Notes under the pieces: generated by a model
The model's database searches: none
What the model was told of the DNA's origin: nothing
The model's input: the letters and a program-made list of their open reading frames with translations, nothing else
Part shown: positions 42,987 through 51,651 of the stretch, in pieces
How positions within the stretch are numbered: position 1 is the first letter of the stretch
Layout: every line of letters begins with the position of its first letter
Position numbers and translations under genes: made by a program
NCBI GenBank assembly: GCA_014799955.1
Contig: JAAVHB010000023.1
Coordinates: 1-58,638, forward strand
DNA: 58,638 bases
Direction of reading: 5' to 3'
Source: Butyrivibrio sp.
GTDB lineage: Bacteria; Bacillota; Clostridia; Lachnospirales; Lachnospiraceae

Positions 42987-43101
42987 GTTGTCACCTGAAG
43001 AGGCAGTGTTGCGTTTATAATATACTGCGTTAAGACAATATTATTATTGGTCCTAATGCTTACTGCCTGTATAAAAGAATATTTACGAGTTACACTGTAC
43101 C

Positions 43102-43668
43102 CTGTCAGATTGCTTTATTTGTATATATCTGAATAACATTTTTTAAAGTTTCCAATTTATCTTTCATGTTTGTTATTTTCTTGGTTGTATTACATGAATG
43201 GTTTGCATTCGCAACAGGTGATGCTATTACACTGTATACCCATGTACCGTCTATCATTTTCTGACCGCGTAAAACTGGATTTTATCGTTAGACGGAGGCA
43301 CCGGCACATCCGAAAATCCCTGTAGCGCATCTTCCTGTATCCCCGCTAAGCTTAATACAGCACTTGCCTGCTGAGGGTCATCAGACTCTTCTAAAAACTC
43401 TGCCACATCATATATTCCAAACTTCAATTTCCAATTCCCGCATCTTATTGTCTATTTCCGAAATCTTCTCTTCCTTTTCGTCTCCCTGCGGCAACATTTC
43501 ATATTCTATTCTTCGATTTATTATTTTCAGCTCTTCTTCAAACAAGCCTTCTTCTATGCACACATTATTTTCATGTGCATCCGTTTTTGCATATGCCGTA
43601 ACAGAATCTATAGATAATAATGTACTTATAGCGATTGTGCAAGCGGATTTTATAATTTTTCTAATCAA
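43102..43668 (-). pseudogene. Decayed secreted protein gene
   Basis: A clean start (MIRKIIKSACTIAISTLLSI, signal peptide cleaving after AYA) leads into a charged helical segment and then a stop at 43408. The next frame carries on with DVAEFLEESDDPQQASAVLS and LAGIQEDALQGFSDVPVPPS, ending VRK-stop. A third frame overlapping at ATGA gives MIDGTWVYSVIASPVANANH and ends at TNKAI-stop. At least two frameshifts in what would be one protein of about 190 residues. The parent family is not recognised. Confidence 0.6.
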
Positions 43669-43838
43669 ATCTTATATTCTCCTTGTGTACTTTTATACAA
43701 ATATTAAGTTAATAGTATTATATAATTTTATGATATAACTGTCAATTTGCCAAAATCCGTACTCTCCTCGGATTAATCTTCTATACGATGTCTCACATTC
43801 CTTCTCCATTTTCATGTTTAATGCTAAAAAATTTCTTT

Positions 43839-43876
43839 GGAACGCAAAAGGAACGCTTTCGGAATTTTAAAGGAAC
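43839..43876 (+). promoter_or_regulatory. Four 11-bp-phased direct repeats (SARP-type operator)
   Basis: GGAAC/GGAAT pentamers begin at 43839, 43850, 43861 and 43872, exactly 11 bp apart, with AAAA/TTTC/TAAA between them. They end 10 bp before the -10. Tandem repeats on one helix face replacing a -35 are the hallmark of SARP/OmpR-type activator sites, and a protein with such a DNA-binding domain is encoded at the end of this cluster. Confidence 0.7.
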
Positions 43877-43886
43877 AATATATGGG

Positions 43887-43892
43887 TATAAT
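43887..43892 (+). promoter_or_regulatory. -10 element of the fatty acid cluster promoter
   Basis: TATAAT without a recognisable -35 at 16-18 bp; the position is occupied by the third and fourth GGAA repeats. This implies activator-dependent transcription of the cluster. Confidence 0.7.
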
Positions 43893-43947
43893 AAATATCT
43901 GTAAGTGGTAAAAACTGCTTGAATAATTTTATTGGAGGCATATTATT

Positions 43948-44169
43948 ATGTATTTTGACGCTATCGCTAAAATCGTTTCGGAGCGCACCGGCTGTGACAT
44001 CGCTACAGTAAAGCCCGAGAGCAAATTCTCTGAGCTTGGCATCGATTCTCTCGACACGGTAGAGCTTCTGATGAATCTGGAGGACGAAATCGGTATTGAA
44101 ATTGAGTTGGACCAGAAGGTGGAAACAATCGACGATTTGGACAAATTCATCCAGAGCAAACGGGGTTAA
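43948..44169 (+). CDS. acpP: Acyl carrier protein
   Basis: 73 residues, an acidic four-helix carrier. The phosphopantetheine attachment Ser lies in GIDSLDTVELLM (near residue 37). It shuttles acyl chains between the enzymes encoded directly downstream. First gene of the cluster, with GGAGG at good spacing. A separate housekeeping ACP may exist elsewhere in the genome. Confidence 0.95.
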   Translation: MYFDAIAKIVSERTGCDIATVKPESKFSELGIDSLDTVELLMNLEDEIGIEIELDQKVETIDDLDKFIQSKRG

Positions 44170-44174
44170 AAATT

Positions 44175-45119
44175 ATGATTAAGTCAGAGCTTTGCGAACT
44201 GCTGGGTATACAGTATCCGGTATTTCAGGGTGGTATGGCTTGGATTGCCGACGGTAAACTGGCCGCCGCCGTGTCCGATGGCGGCGGTCTTGGCATTATC
44301 GCGGCAGGAAACGCTCCCGGCGAATATGTCAGGGAGCAGATAAAAATTGCCAGATCGCTTACCGATAAGCCTATCGGTGTTAATATTATGCTGCTGAGTC
44401 CCTTTGCGGATGATGTGGCGCAGATTGTAACGGAGGAAAAGGTTGAAGTCGTAACCACCGGCGCCGGTAATCCCTCTAAATATATGAAAGCATGGAAAGA
44501 AGCCGGAATCAAGGTAATTCCCGTAATAGCCTCGGTTGCCATGGCAAAGCTGATGACGCGCGTGGGCGCTTCGGCTCTGATTGCCGAGGGCGGCGAAAGC
44601 GGCGGTCATGTGGGTGAGCTTACCACAATGGTACTTGTTCCCCAGATATGTGACGCAACCGATTTGCCGGTCATAGCCGCCGGAGGTATTGCGGACGGCA
44701 GGGGTGTTGCGGCATCCTTTATGTTGGGTGCCTGCGGTGTCCAGATGGGCACCCGTTTTCTGAGCGCAAAGGAATGCACGATTCACCCTGACTATAAGGA
44801 AAAAATTATTAAAGCCACCGACCTTTGCACAATGGTGACAGGCAAGCGGCTGGGACATCCCGTGCGCAGTCTTCGCACACAGTTTGCAAGAAATTATTCC
44901 AAGGCGGAATACGGCGGTATGCCCGACGACGAATTGGAGGCACTGGCTACGGGCGCTTTGCGGATTGCCGTGCAGGAGGGTGACGCCGAAAAAGGCTGCT
45001 TTCTTTCGGGACAGTGTGCCGCAATGGTAAAAAAAGAACAGCCCGCCGCTGAAATCATTAAAGAGGTTATCGAATCGGCAGAGCAGGTTCTTCTGAAAGC
45101 ATCAAAATGGACTGATTAA
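44175..45119 (+). CDS. fabK: Enoyl-ACP reductase II
   Basis: 314 residues, an FMN-dependent TIM-barrel enzyme of the FabK/nitronate monooxygenase superfamily. The N-terminus IQYPVFQGGMAWIADGKLAA, the active-site His in EGGESGGHVGE and the FMN phosphate site in AAGGIADGRGVAASF/GACGVQMGTRFL are all present. FabK reduces trans-2-enoyl-ACP with NADH/NADPH and is the usual enoyl reductase of clostridia; it is insensitive to triclosan. It begins five bases after the ACP stop. Confidence 0.93.
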   Translation: MIKSELCELLGIQYPVFQGGMAWIADGKLAAAVSDGGGLGIIAAGNAPGEYVREQIKIARSLTDKPIGVNIMLLSPFADDVAQIVTEEKVEVVTTGAGNPSKYMKAWKEAGIKVIPVIASVAMAKLMTRVGASALIAEGGESGGHVGELTTMVLVPQICDATDLPVIAAGGIADGRGVAASFMLGACGVQMGTRFLSAKECTIHPDYKEKIIKATDLCTMVTGKRLGHPVRSLRTQFARNYSKAEYGGMPDDELEALATGALRIAVQEGDAEKGCFLSGQCAAMVKKEQPAAEIIKEVIESAEQVLLKASKWTD

Positions 45120-45150
45120 CTCAGTACATTAACGGCACGGAGGTAAAACT

Positions 45151-45879
45151 ATGTTAAAAGGAAAAACGGCGCTTATCACCGGAGGCTCACGCGGTCTCGG
45201 CGAGGCAATCGCGGTAAAATTCGCGTCAATGGGCGCGGATATCGCCGTTATTTACGCCGGAAACGAAGCCGCCGCCCAGAACGTCTGCGAAAAATGCAGA
45301 CAAGAATATAAAGTAAAAGCAAATTATTATAAATGCGACGTATCGGATTTTGATTCGGCAAAAGAAACCGTCGCAAAAATCAAAGCGGATTTCGGTACAG
45401 TGCATATTTTGATTAATAACGCGGGCATAACCCGCGACGGTCTTTGTGCAATGATGAAGGAAGAGGATTTTGACAGGGTAATCGCCGTCAATCTTAAGGG
45501 TGCTTTTAATATGATACGCCACTGCTCGGGGCTGTTTCTGCGCAACCGCGAAGGCTGTATTATCAATATCTCCTCCGTTGTCGGGCTTACCGGCAATGCG
45601 GGACAGTGCAACTATGCGGCGTCAAAGGCGGGGCTTATAGGTCTTACCAAAACCGTCGCCAAGGAGCTTGCGCCCAAGGGCATTCGCTGCAATGCCATCG
45701 CTCCCGGATTCATCGCAACGGATATGACCGTTGAGCAGGCGGACAATCCGCTGATAAAAATGATTCCTTTAGGCAGAATAGGAAAGCCCGACGATGTTGC
45801 CGATGCGGCGGCATATCTTGCTTGCGCGAAATATGTGACAGGCGAAGTACTCCGCGTTGACGGCGGCATCGCTATATAA
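45151..45879 (+). CDS. fabG: 3-oxoacyl-ACP reductase
   Basis: 242 residues, a short-chain dehydrogenase. The TGGSRGLGEAIA NADPH site, the NNAG motif, Ser in NISSVVG and Tyr/Lys in YAASKAG complete the catalytic set. It reduces 3-oxoacyl-ACP to 3-hydroxyacyl-ACP. Good GGAGG ribosome site. Fourth-strand and C-terminal motifs (RCNAIAPGFIATDMT, GEVLRVDGGIAI) are typical of true FabG. Confidence 0.94.
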   Translation: MLKGKTALITGGSRGLGEAIAVKFASMGADIAVIYAGNEAAAQNVCEKCRQEYKVKANYYKCDVSDFDSAKETVAKIKADFGTVHILINNAGITRDGLCAMMKEEDFDRVIAVNLKGAFNMIRHCSGLFLRNREGCIINISSVVGLTGNAGQCNYAASKAGLIGLTKTVAKELAPKGIRCNAIAPGFIATDMTVEQADNPLIKMIPLGRIGKPDDVADAAAYLACAKYVTGEVLRVDGGIAI

Positions 45880-45908
45880 TGAAAGTCCCTCTCGGGAATG
45901 TTAGGAGA
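45879..45908 (+). ncRNA. Structured mRNA leader motif, copy C (minimal form)
   Basis: GAAAGUCCC-UCUC-GGGAAUGUUAG, a short hairpin that keeps both conserved flanks of copies A and B but lacks the inner helix. It lies between the fabG stop and the fabF ribosome site (the last bases, TTAGGAG, are the ribosome site). Here it is inside an operon, not at a 5' end. Confidence 0.5.
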
Positions 45909-45915
45909 ATTTGTT

Positions 45916-47160
45916 ATGAGTGAAAACAGACGAGTGGTTGTTACCGGAATCGGTGCGGTAACCCCTTTGGGAAATAATGTAAAAGATACTTGGGAGGGCT
46001 TAAAATCAGGTAAAAACGGCATTGCTCCCATTACTTTATTTGATACGGAAAAATTCAAGGCAAAGCTTGCCGCGGAGGTTAAAAATTTCGAGCCGAAGGA
46101 TTATCTTGAGGTAAACGACATACTCCGGAGCGACCGCTTCGCGCAGTTTGCGGTAGCAGCCGCGCAGCAGGCGGTGGACGAAAGCGGCATTGAAGGAACG
46201 GTTGAGCCGGAGCGTTTTTCCGTATTTTTCGGAACGGGAATCGGCGGTATCGGCACCTTTGAAAACGAGTACACCAAGCTTATGGAGAAGGGGCCTCGCC
46301 GTGTATCCGCGCTGTTTATTCCCATGATGATTACAAATATGGCGGCAGGCATGATTGCGATTCGCCACGACTGCCGCGGCTCGGCTATGCCGGCTGTTAC
46401 TGCCTGCGCCTCCGGCTCAAACGCCATTGGCGAGGCAATGAGAATGATACGGCACGGTTATGCGGATGCGGTTATTACCGGAGGCGCGGAAGCCGCCGTC
46501 ACACCATCTGCCGTTGCGGGCTTTGTCAATATGCAGGCGCTTTCCGCCTCGGAAAATCCCGATACGGCATCTCTGCCCTTTGATAAACGCAGAAACGGAT
46601 TTGTTATCGGCGAGGGCGCGGTTTCTCTTGTTTTAGAGGAATACGGGCACGCAAAAGCGCGAGGCGCTAAAATATACGGCGAGGTCTGCGGCTACGGCTC
46701 TACCTGCGACGCGCATCATATCACCGCGCCTCATCCCGAAGCAAGAGGCGGCGCGCAGGCTATGCTTGACGCCATGCGGGAAGCCGGATATACAAAAAAC
46801 GATACCGTATATATAAACGCGCACGGCACCGGCACTCCCATGAATGACGCTATTGAAACAGTCGCAATCAAAAAGGCTCTCGGAGAAGACGCCGCAAAAC
46901 AGGCGTATGTCAGCTCCACAAAGTCTATGACCGGACATATGCTCGGAGCCGCGGGCGCGGTTGAAGCAATGGCTTGTTTATTTGCGCTTAAAGAGAAACT
47001 GGTTCCCCCTACCATCAACCTGAACGAGCCGGACGAGGTCTGCGACCTTAACTGTGTGCCCAATACAGCGGTAAATGCCGATATTACATTGGCTCTGTCC
47101 AATTCTCTCGGCTTCGGCGGCCACAATGCCTGTCTTGCTTTCAGGAGGGTGACGCCATGA
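45916..47160 (+). CDS. fabF: Beta-ketoacyl-ACP synthase II
   Basis: 414 residues. The catalytic triad is Cys in VTACASGSNAIGEA, His in NAHGTGTPMNDAIE and His in TKSMTGHMLGAAGAVEA. FabF extends acyl-ACP with malonyl-ACP. The start at 45916 follows TTAGGAG; an upstream in-frame ATG lies in the hairpin motif. Its stop overlaps the fabZ ATG as ATGA. FabD and FabH partners are not in this window. Confidence 0.95.
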   Translation: MSENRRVVVTGIGAVTPLGNNVKDTWEGLKSGKNGIAPITLFDTEKFKAKLAAEVKNFEPKDYLEVNDILRSDRFAQFAVAAAQQAVDESGIEGTVEPERFSVFFGTGIGGIGTFENEYTKLMEKGPRRVSALFIPMMITNMAAGMIAIRHDCRGSAMPAVTACASGSNAIGEAMRMIRHGYADAVITGGAEAAVTPSAVAGFVNMQALSASENPDTASLPFDKRRNGFVIGEGAVSLVLEEYGHAKARGAKIYGEVCGYGSTCDAHHITAPHPEARGGAQAMLDAMREAGYTKNDTVYINAHGTGTPMNDAIETVAIKKALGEDAAKQAYVSSTKSMTGHMLGAAGAVEAMACLFALKEKLVPPTINLNEPDEVCDLNCVPNTAVNADITLALSNSLGFGGHNACLAFRRVTP

Positions 47161-47570
47161 ACAAGGAAGAAATTATGAGGATTTTACCGCACAGAGACAA
47201 TATGCTCCTTTTGGACGATGCAGAAAATACAGACGGTACGGCCATAGGTCACTATACCGTCCGCGGAGACGAATTTTTCTTAAAGGGCCATTTTCCGGGT
47301 AATCCCATCGTTCCGGGCGTGATTCTTTGCGAGATACTGGCGCAGTCCGCCTGCGTTCTTATGAAGGATATGATGAGCGAAAATAAGCTTCCCGTTTACA
47401 CGGGACTGAACAATGTGAAATTCCGCTCCCCGGTAAAGCCCGGCGATACAGTCGAAACACGCTGCAGTATAAAAAGGTCAAAGCATCCCTTCTATTTTGC
47501 TGAGGGTACGCTTACCGTTGACGGAAGGCTTTGTGTATCCGCCGAATTTTCTTTCGCCATTAAGGAGTAA
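47157..47570 (+). CDS. fabZ: 3-hydroxyacyl-ACP dehydratase
   Basis: 137 residues, a hot-dog-fold dehydratase. The active-site His lies in LKGHFPGNPIVPGVILCE and the catalytic Glu in the next helix (CEILAQSA). It removes water from 3-hydroxyacyl-ACP. Translationally coupled to fabF. Length is normal for FabZ (FabA would be about 170 residues). Confidence 0.95.
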   Translation: MNKEEIMRILPHRDNMLLLDDAENTDGTAIGHYTVRGDEFFLKGHFPGNPIVPGVILCEILAQSACVLMKDMMSENKLPVYTGLNNVKFRSPVKPGDTVETRCSIKRSKHPFYFAEGTLTVDGRLCVSAEFSFAIKE

Positions 47571-47572
47571 TT

Positions 47573-49207
47573 ATGAGTATATATCAAAAATTTTGTACCG
47601 AAATTACAGATGAATCCGGCAATCTTCAAAAACTCACGCTCAATTATCCCGACAATTTTAATTTCGGATATGATGTTGTCGATGCCGTTGCGGACAAATC
47701 TCCGGATAAAAAAGCGCTTGTCTGGTGCAATACCGAAAATGAAGAACGCTGTTTCACTTTTTCCGATATAAAAAAATACAGCAACAAAATGGCGAACGTA
47801 TTTAAAAATGCCGGAATTGCCCGGGGCGACTGTGTAATGCTTGTGCTTAAACGCCATTACGAATACTGGTTTGCGGCTGTAGCGCTTCACAAGCTGGGCG
47901 CCGTGATGATTCCGGCGACTCATATGCTGACGGTGAGCGACCTTGTATACCGTATAAAGGCATCCGACGTGAAAGCCATCGTCTGCACTCCGCAGAACGA
48001 TATGCCCGAAAAAGTCCAAGCCGCTCTTAATGAATTGCAAATGACCGTAAAACTTTGGTGTGTACAGACAGACATATCGGGTTTTGAAAATCTTACAAAG
48101 GCGGCAGAAAAAGAAAGCTGCGAATTTGAGCGCGCCGAAACTCTTGCATCCGACCCGATGCTTATGTATTTTACTTCCGGCACCACGGGCTATCCCAAGG
48201 GCGTTATTCACGATTATACTTATCCTTTGGCACATATAGTTACGGCAAAATACTGGCAGAAAGCCGAGGACGGCGGATTACACTTCACGGTTTCGGAAAC
48301 CGGCTGGGCGAAAGCGTCATGGGGAAAAATTTACGGTCAATGGCTTGTTGAAAGCGCCGTCATGGTTTATGATTTTGACAATTTCGAGCCAAAACAGCTT
48401 ACACATATTATCAACCGTTACGGTGTAACCTCGTTCTGCGCGCCTCCTACGGTTTACCGCTATCTTGTACGCAAGGATATTCCCGATATGCCGAGCCTGA
48501 AGCATACCTCTACTGCCGGTGAAAAGCTTGCGCCGGAGGTTTTCCGTAAATTTACCGAACGCACCGGTCTGCCTCTTTGCGAGGGCTACGGTCAGACCGA
48601 AACAACTCTTCTGATGGCAAATTTCAAAGACAAGGAGCCGGTAGAAGGTTCTATGGGAACGGTATCTCCCTTCTATAACATCAGGCTTCTGAACAAATCC
48701 GGCGAGCCCGTATCCGTCGGCGAAATCGGCGAGGTTGTAATCGTTCCGCCTGAAAACGGCAGACAGCCCGGTGTTTTTACGGCGTATCTTGACAATGATG
48801 AGCAGTATGATTATGTCTGGCGCGGCGGTGTTTATCACACCGGCGACGCGGCCTATATGGACGAAAACGGTCTTTACTGGTTTCACGGCCGCTTTGATGA
48901 TATTATTAAAACCGGCGGCTTCCGTGTCGGTCCCTATGAAATTGAAAATGTTCTGAACGAGCATCCCGCCGTTATGGAATGCAGCGTTGTCGGAGTTCCC
49001 GACGCTCTCCGCGGTCAGGCAATCAAAGCCGTTGTCATGCCGGCTCCCGGATATACGCCTTCCAAGGAGCTTGAGCTTGAAATCAAGGAATTCTGCAATC
49101 GGAAGCTTGCGGAATACAAATGGATACGCATCGTTGAATTCGCGGAGGAAATGCCGAGAACCATCAGCGGCAAGATTCAAAAAAGTATGCAGCGAAAACA
49201 GGACTGA
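47573..49207 (+). CDS. AMP-dependent acyl-CoA synthetase/ligase
   Basis: 544 residues, ANL superfamily. The P-loop is YFTSGTTGYPKGV, motif A5 EGYGQTE, the YHTGDAAYMDENGLYWFHGR hinge, and the C-terminal catalytic Lys in RTISGKIQKS. The N-terminus and the trimmed acyl tunnel resemble medium-chain acyl-CoA or acetyl-CoA synthetases (ACSM/AcsA-like). It activates a carboxylic acid with ATP, ligating CoA or possibly the cluster's ACP. It starts three bases after fabZ. In this cluster it would feed an external acid into the chain-extension enzymes, or release the product. Which is not decided by sequence. Confidence 0.88.
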   Translation: MSIYQKFCTEITDESGNLQKLTLNYPDNFNFGYDVVDAVADKSPDKKALVWCNTENEERCFTFSDIKKYSNKMANVFKNAGIARGDCVMLVLKRHYEYWFAAVALHKLGAVMIPATHMLTVSDLVYRIKASDVKAIVCTPQNDMPEKVQAALNELQMTVKLWCVQTDISGFENLTKAAEKESCEFERAETLASDPMLMYFTSGTTGYPKGVIHDYTYPLAHIVTAKYWQKAEDGGLHFTVSETGWAKASWGKIYGQWLVESAVMVYDFDNFEPKQLTHIINRYGVTSFCAPPTVYRYLVRKDIPDMPSLKHTSTAGEKLAPEVFRKFTERTGLPLCEGYGQTETTLLMANFKDKEPVEGSMGTVSPFYNIRLLNKSGEPVSVGEIGEVVIVPPENGRQPGVFTAYLDNDEQYDYVWRGGVYHTGDAAYMDENGLYWFHGRFDDIIKTGGFRVGPYEIENVLNEHPAVMECSVVGVPDALRGQAIKAVVMPAPGYTPSKELELEIKEFCNRKLAEYKWIRIVEFAEEMPRTISGKIQKSMQRKQD

Positions 49208-49230
49208 CGGGTACCTTATCCCGTCAGTCT
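49202..49230 (+). terminator. Terminator after the ligase gene
   Basis: ACTGACGGG pairs with CCCGTCAGT around seven bases, followed by CTCGCTTTC. The T tract is modest; the next gene has its own promoter. Confidence 0.75.
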
Positions 49231-49252
49231 CGCTTTCACCGGACGGGGATAT

Positions 49253-49280
49253 TTGCACTCTGTGAAAAATATGGTATAAT
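49253..49280 (+). promoter_or_regulatory. Promoter of the PAS regulator gene
   Basis: -35 TTGCAC (49253-49258), 16-base spacer, -10 TATAAT (49275-49280). A conventional promoter without the GGAAC repeats. Confidence 0.7.
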
Positions 49281-49313
49281 ATATTTAGAGCTTTCTGCGC
49301 ACACGGAGATACC

Positions 49314-51314
49314 ATGAAAAATATTATCAAAGATACCGAAGAAGTATTATACCGCCATGTCAGCGGTTTTCATCAATATGTCTTAACGGACCCGGTTCAT
49401 TTAAGCTATGTAAGCAAAAATCTCTGCGATATGGTAGGTCTTACGGAAAATGAGCTGTTAAGTGAAAGCGAGGATTTATTTGCGCCTTTGGTACATCCGT
49501 CAGACAGAGAAACCTACTCCGAATTTATTCATAATCTAAAATCAAAAGAACAGACGCTTACATGCGAGTACCGCCTTGTGATAAAGGACAAAACAACTCT
49601 TTATGTAAGCGATACCACCGTTTCCCGAAAATCCGATAACGGTATTATGGTCGGCGATTCCGTTCTTACGGATATTACCGATATTAAAAAGGAAAATGAC
49701 AATCTGCGCTTTCTTAACGAAACTATTCCCTGCGGATTTATTAAATATACCTGTGAAAAGCAGCCCAAGGTTACCTACATAAGCAAACAGATGGCGGACT
49801 TTCTGCGCTTTCCCGAGACACGTAACGGCGAACCCGATTATCTGGAGCTTTACAAAAATAATATCTTTTTAATGGTTCCCATGGAAGAACGGCGCAGATT
49901 CGCTCTGTTTTTGAACCGCGTTTATACCGTCGGCGTGCCGGTTGCGGGTGAAATGACCTTGCTTCGCTTTGACGGAAGCAAGGCATATATATTCGGCTGG
50001 GTTACAAAATGCGTAAACGAACAGGGCATCGAGGAATTCCAGAGCGTTTGTATGGACGTGACCGAAAGAAACCGGGTGAGAAAGGCAAACGAATCCCGAC
50101 GTTATCTCAAAGCGCTTACCGATGTTTACGATAAAATATTTGAATACGACCTCGGCTCAAACACCGTAAAATGCCTGTACAGCAACAATTCTCCCCTATT
50201 CAAAGGGCTTGAAAATATCCCGATGCAGATGAAGTACGCAACCGATAAATGGATTTCGGAAACTGCGGCACCCGACGACCGTGACAGGATCCGGTCTTTC
50301 TTTAAGGACTTCGCTCAGAAAAAGCTAAACAAATCCGGAAGCAAACCGCCGCAGATAACATACAAAGCGCAATCGTCAGACGGCGAGATGAAACTGTACA
50401 GAGGAATTTTCCTGAAAATGGATAACAACGTCAGTCTTTATTGCTGCCGCTGCGTTTCGGACGCGCAGGAAGCTGATATTCTTCGCAGCGAAAATGATTC
50501 CTTGAAGGAAAATATGCAGGAGCTGGTTATGCGGTTTACCGACGGTATCGCGGCATTTGAGGTGACAGCCGATTCCGTAAGACCGCTGTATGCCAGTGAC
50601 AACGTCTGCGAATTCTTTGGCTTTACCAAAGAAGAATGGCTGCCGCTGATGAAGAAAAACACGCTTCTTAAGGACTTCGTTTCCCACAGCCAGACGAATT
50701 ATGATGATATTTCTGAGCTTCTCAGAACCGGAGAGGCGGAATTTACATATTTTGATTTAAAATCCAAAACAGAACGGCACATCAAAGCCATCTGCTCTCA
50801 AAAAGTTTCCGACTCCTCTCCCAGATATGTAATGCTTTACAATATCGGAAACGGTACATCACCCGACGTCCAAACGCTGTCCGAAAACCGTACGGTATCC
50901 ATCCGCACCTTCGGTTATTTTGACGTTTTTGTCGGCGAAAAGCCCATCGCCTTCCGCAGCCGGAAATCCAAAGAATTATTTGCGTTGTTGGTAGACAGGC
51001 GGGGCGGATATGTTTCCTCAGAAGAAGCAATCGGATTTTTATGGGAGGATGAATCGGTGAACCCAGTGACTCTGGCGAGATACCGCAAGGTTGCGCTCAG
51101 GCTCAAAAACCTCCTGGAGGAATACGGAATTTCCGAGATTGTCGAATCGGTGGACGGCAAGCGCCGCATTGTAACGGAGAAGGTACGGTGCGATTTGTAC
51201 GACTATCTTTCCGGCGAAAAAGAATACACTCGGCTTTTCAAGGGCAGCTATCTTACCAATTACAGCTGGGGAGAAACCACTCTGGCAGAGCTTACGGGAA
51301 ACATTCTATATTAA
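49314..51314 (+). CDS. PAS-domain sensor with C-terminal SARP/OmpR-type DNA-binding domain
   Basis: 666 residues. Three PAS-like sensor modules are visible (about 10-120, 130-245 and 410-520; motifs YVSKNLCDMVGLTENEL, YISKQMADFLRFPE, YASDNVCEFFGFTKEEW). A C-terminal winged-helix regulatory domain (about 535-666) has FRSRKSKELFALLVDRRGGY, TLARYRKVALRLKNLLEEYG and a final SARP-like tail. No kinase or receiver domain is present, so it is a one-component regulator. SARP/OmpR winged helices bind tandem direct repeats, and four such repeats precede the fatty-acid cluster promoter. Likely cluster activator; the signal it senses is unknown. Confidence 0.82.
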   Translation: MKNIIKDTEEVLYRHVSGFHQYVLTDPVHLSYVSKNLCDMVGLTENELLSESEDLFAPLVHPSDRETYSEFIHNLKSKEQTLTCEYRLVIKDKTTLYVSDTTVSRKSDNGIMVGDSVLTDITDIKKENDNLRFLNETIPCGFIKYTCEKQPKVTYISKQMADFLRFPETRNGEPDYLELYKNNIFLMVPMEERRRFALFLNRVYTVGVPVAGEMTLLRFDGSKAYIFGWVTKCVNEQGIEEFQSVCMDVTERNRVRKANESRRYLKALTDVYDKIFEYDLGSNTVKCLYSNNSPLFKGLENIPMQMKYATDKWISETAAPDDRDRIRSFFKDFAQKKLNKSGSKPPQITYKAQSSDGEMKLYRGIFLKMDNNVSLYCCRCVSDAQEADILRSENDSLKENMQELVMRFTDGIAAFEVTADSVRPLYASDNVCEFFGFTKEEWLPLMKKNTLLKDFVSHSQTNYDDISELLRTGEAEFTYFDLKSKTERHIKAICSQKVSDSSPRYVMLYNIGNGTSPDVQTLSENRTVSIRTFGYFDVFVGEKPIAFRSRKSKELFALLVDRRGGYVSSEEAIGFLWEDESVNPVTLARYRKVALRLKNLLEEYGISEIVESVDGKRRIVTEKVRCDLYDYLSGEKEYTRLFKGSYLTNYSWGETTLAELTGNILY

Positions 51315-51360
51315 AGAAAAAAAGCCTCAAACCAGCGTTACCGCGTAGCTTGCGACTTTA

Positions 51361-51403
51361 GTGCGCCGCCAGGGGTTCGAACCCTGGACACCCTGATTAA
51401 GAG
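51361..51403 (-). other. tRNA-Lys (CTT) 3' fragment: attachment-site scar
   Basis: On the minus strand the sequence from the anticodon loop onward is intact: CTTAATCAG, GGTGTC, T arm CAGGG-TTCGAAC-CCTGG and acceptor 3' strand CGGCGCAC. The 5' half (D arm and 5' acceptor) is absent, and an AT-rich island begins right after it. Tyrosine-recombinase elements integrate at the anticodon loop or T arm of tRNA genes and leave such 3' copies as one att site. Confidence 0.75.
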
Positions 51404-51651
51404 ATAGATTTTTCAATTCCACGAAATCTACGGTTTTATTATGTTTCATTTGATTTATTGATGAAATTGGGTACGAAATGGGTACGGAGAAAAACTTTGA
51501 TTAATGAAATATTCTTTATATATGTTTGGTAAATAGTGGATAACTAATGAAAATGAAGCTCTAGATTACTTTTGACTGTGTGAATTTTGAAAAAGTTTAT
51601 AAAAATCAATTTTTCCATTAATAAGTTTATTTTACACTATTTACATAAAAA
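51404..51651. other. AT-rich island edge with GGGTACG direct repeats
   Basis: About 250 bases without a credible gene. GGGTACG occurs at 51469-51475 and 51480-51486, 11 bp apart, the sort of paired site bound by an integrase arm-binding domain. Otherwise AT-rich low-complexity spacer. Confidence 0.4.

Noticed and set aside
43839-43876. Simple low-complexity tract
   Set aside because: The GGAAC/T pentamers have exact 11-bp phasing, varied spacer bases and defined distance to TATAAT, which a simple repeat would not show.
48317-49330. Minus-strand open frame over the ligase gene
   Set aside because: Antisense shadow of a well-supported ANL enzyme; covers its catalytic motifs on the opposite strand.
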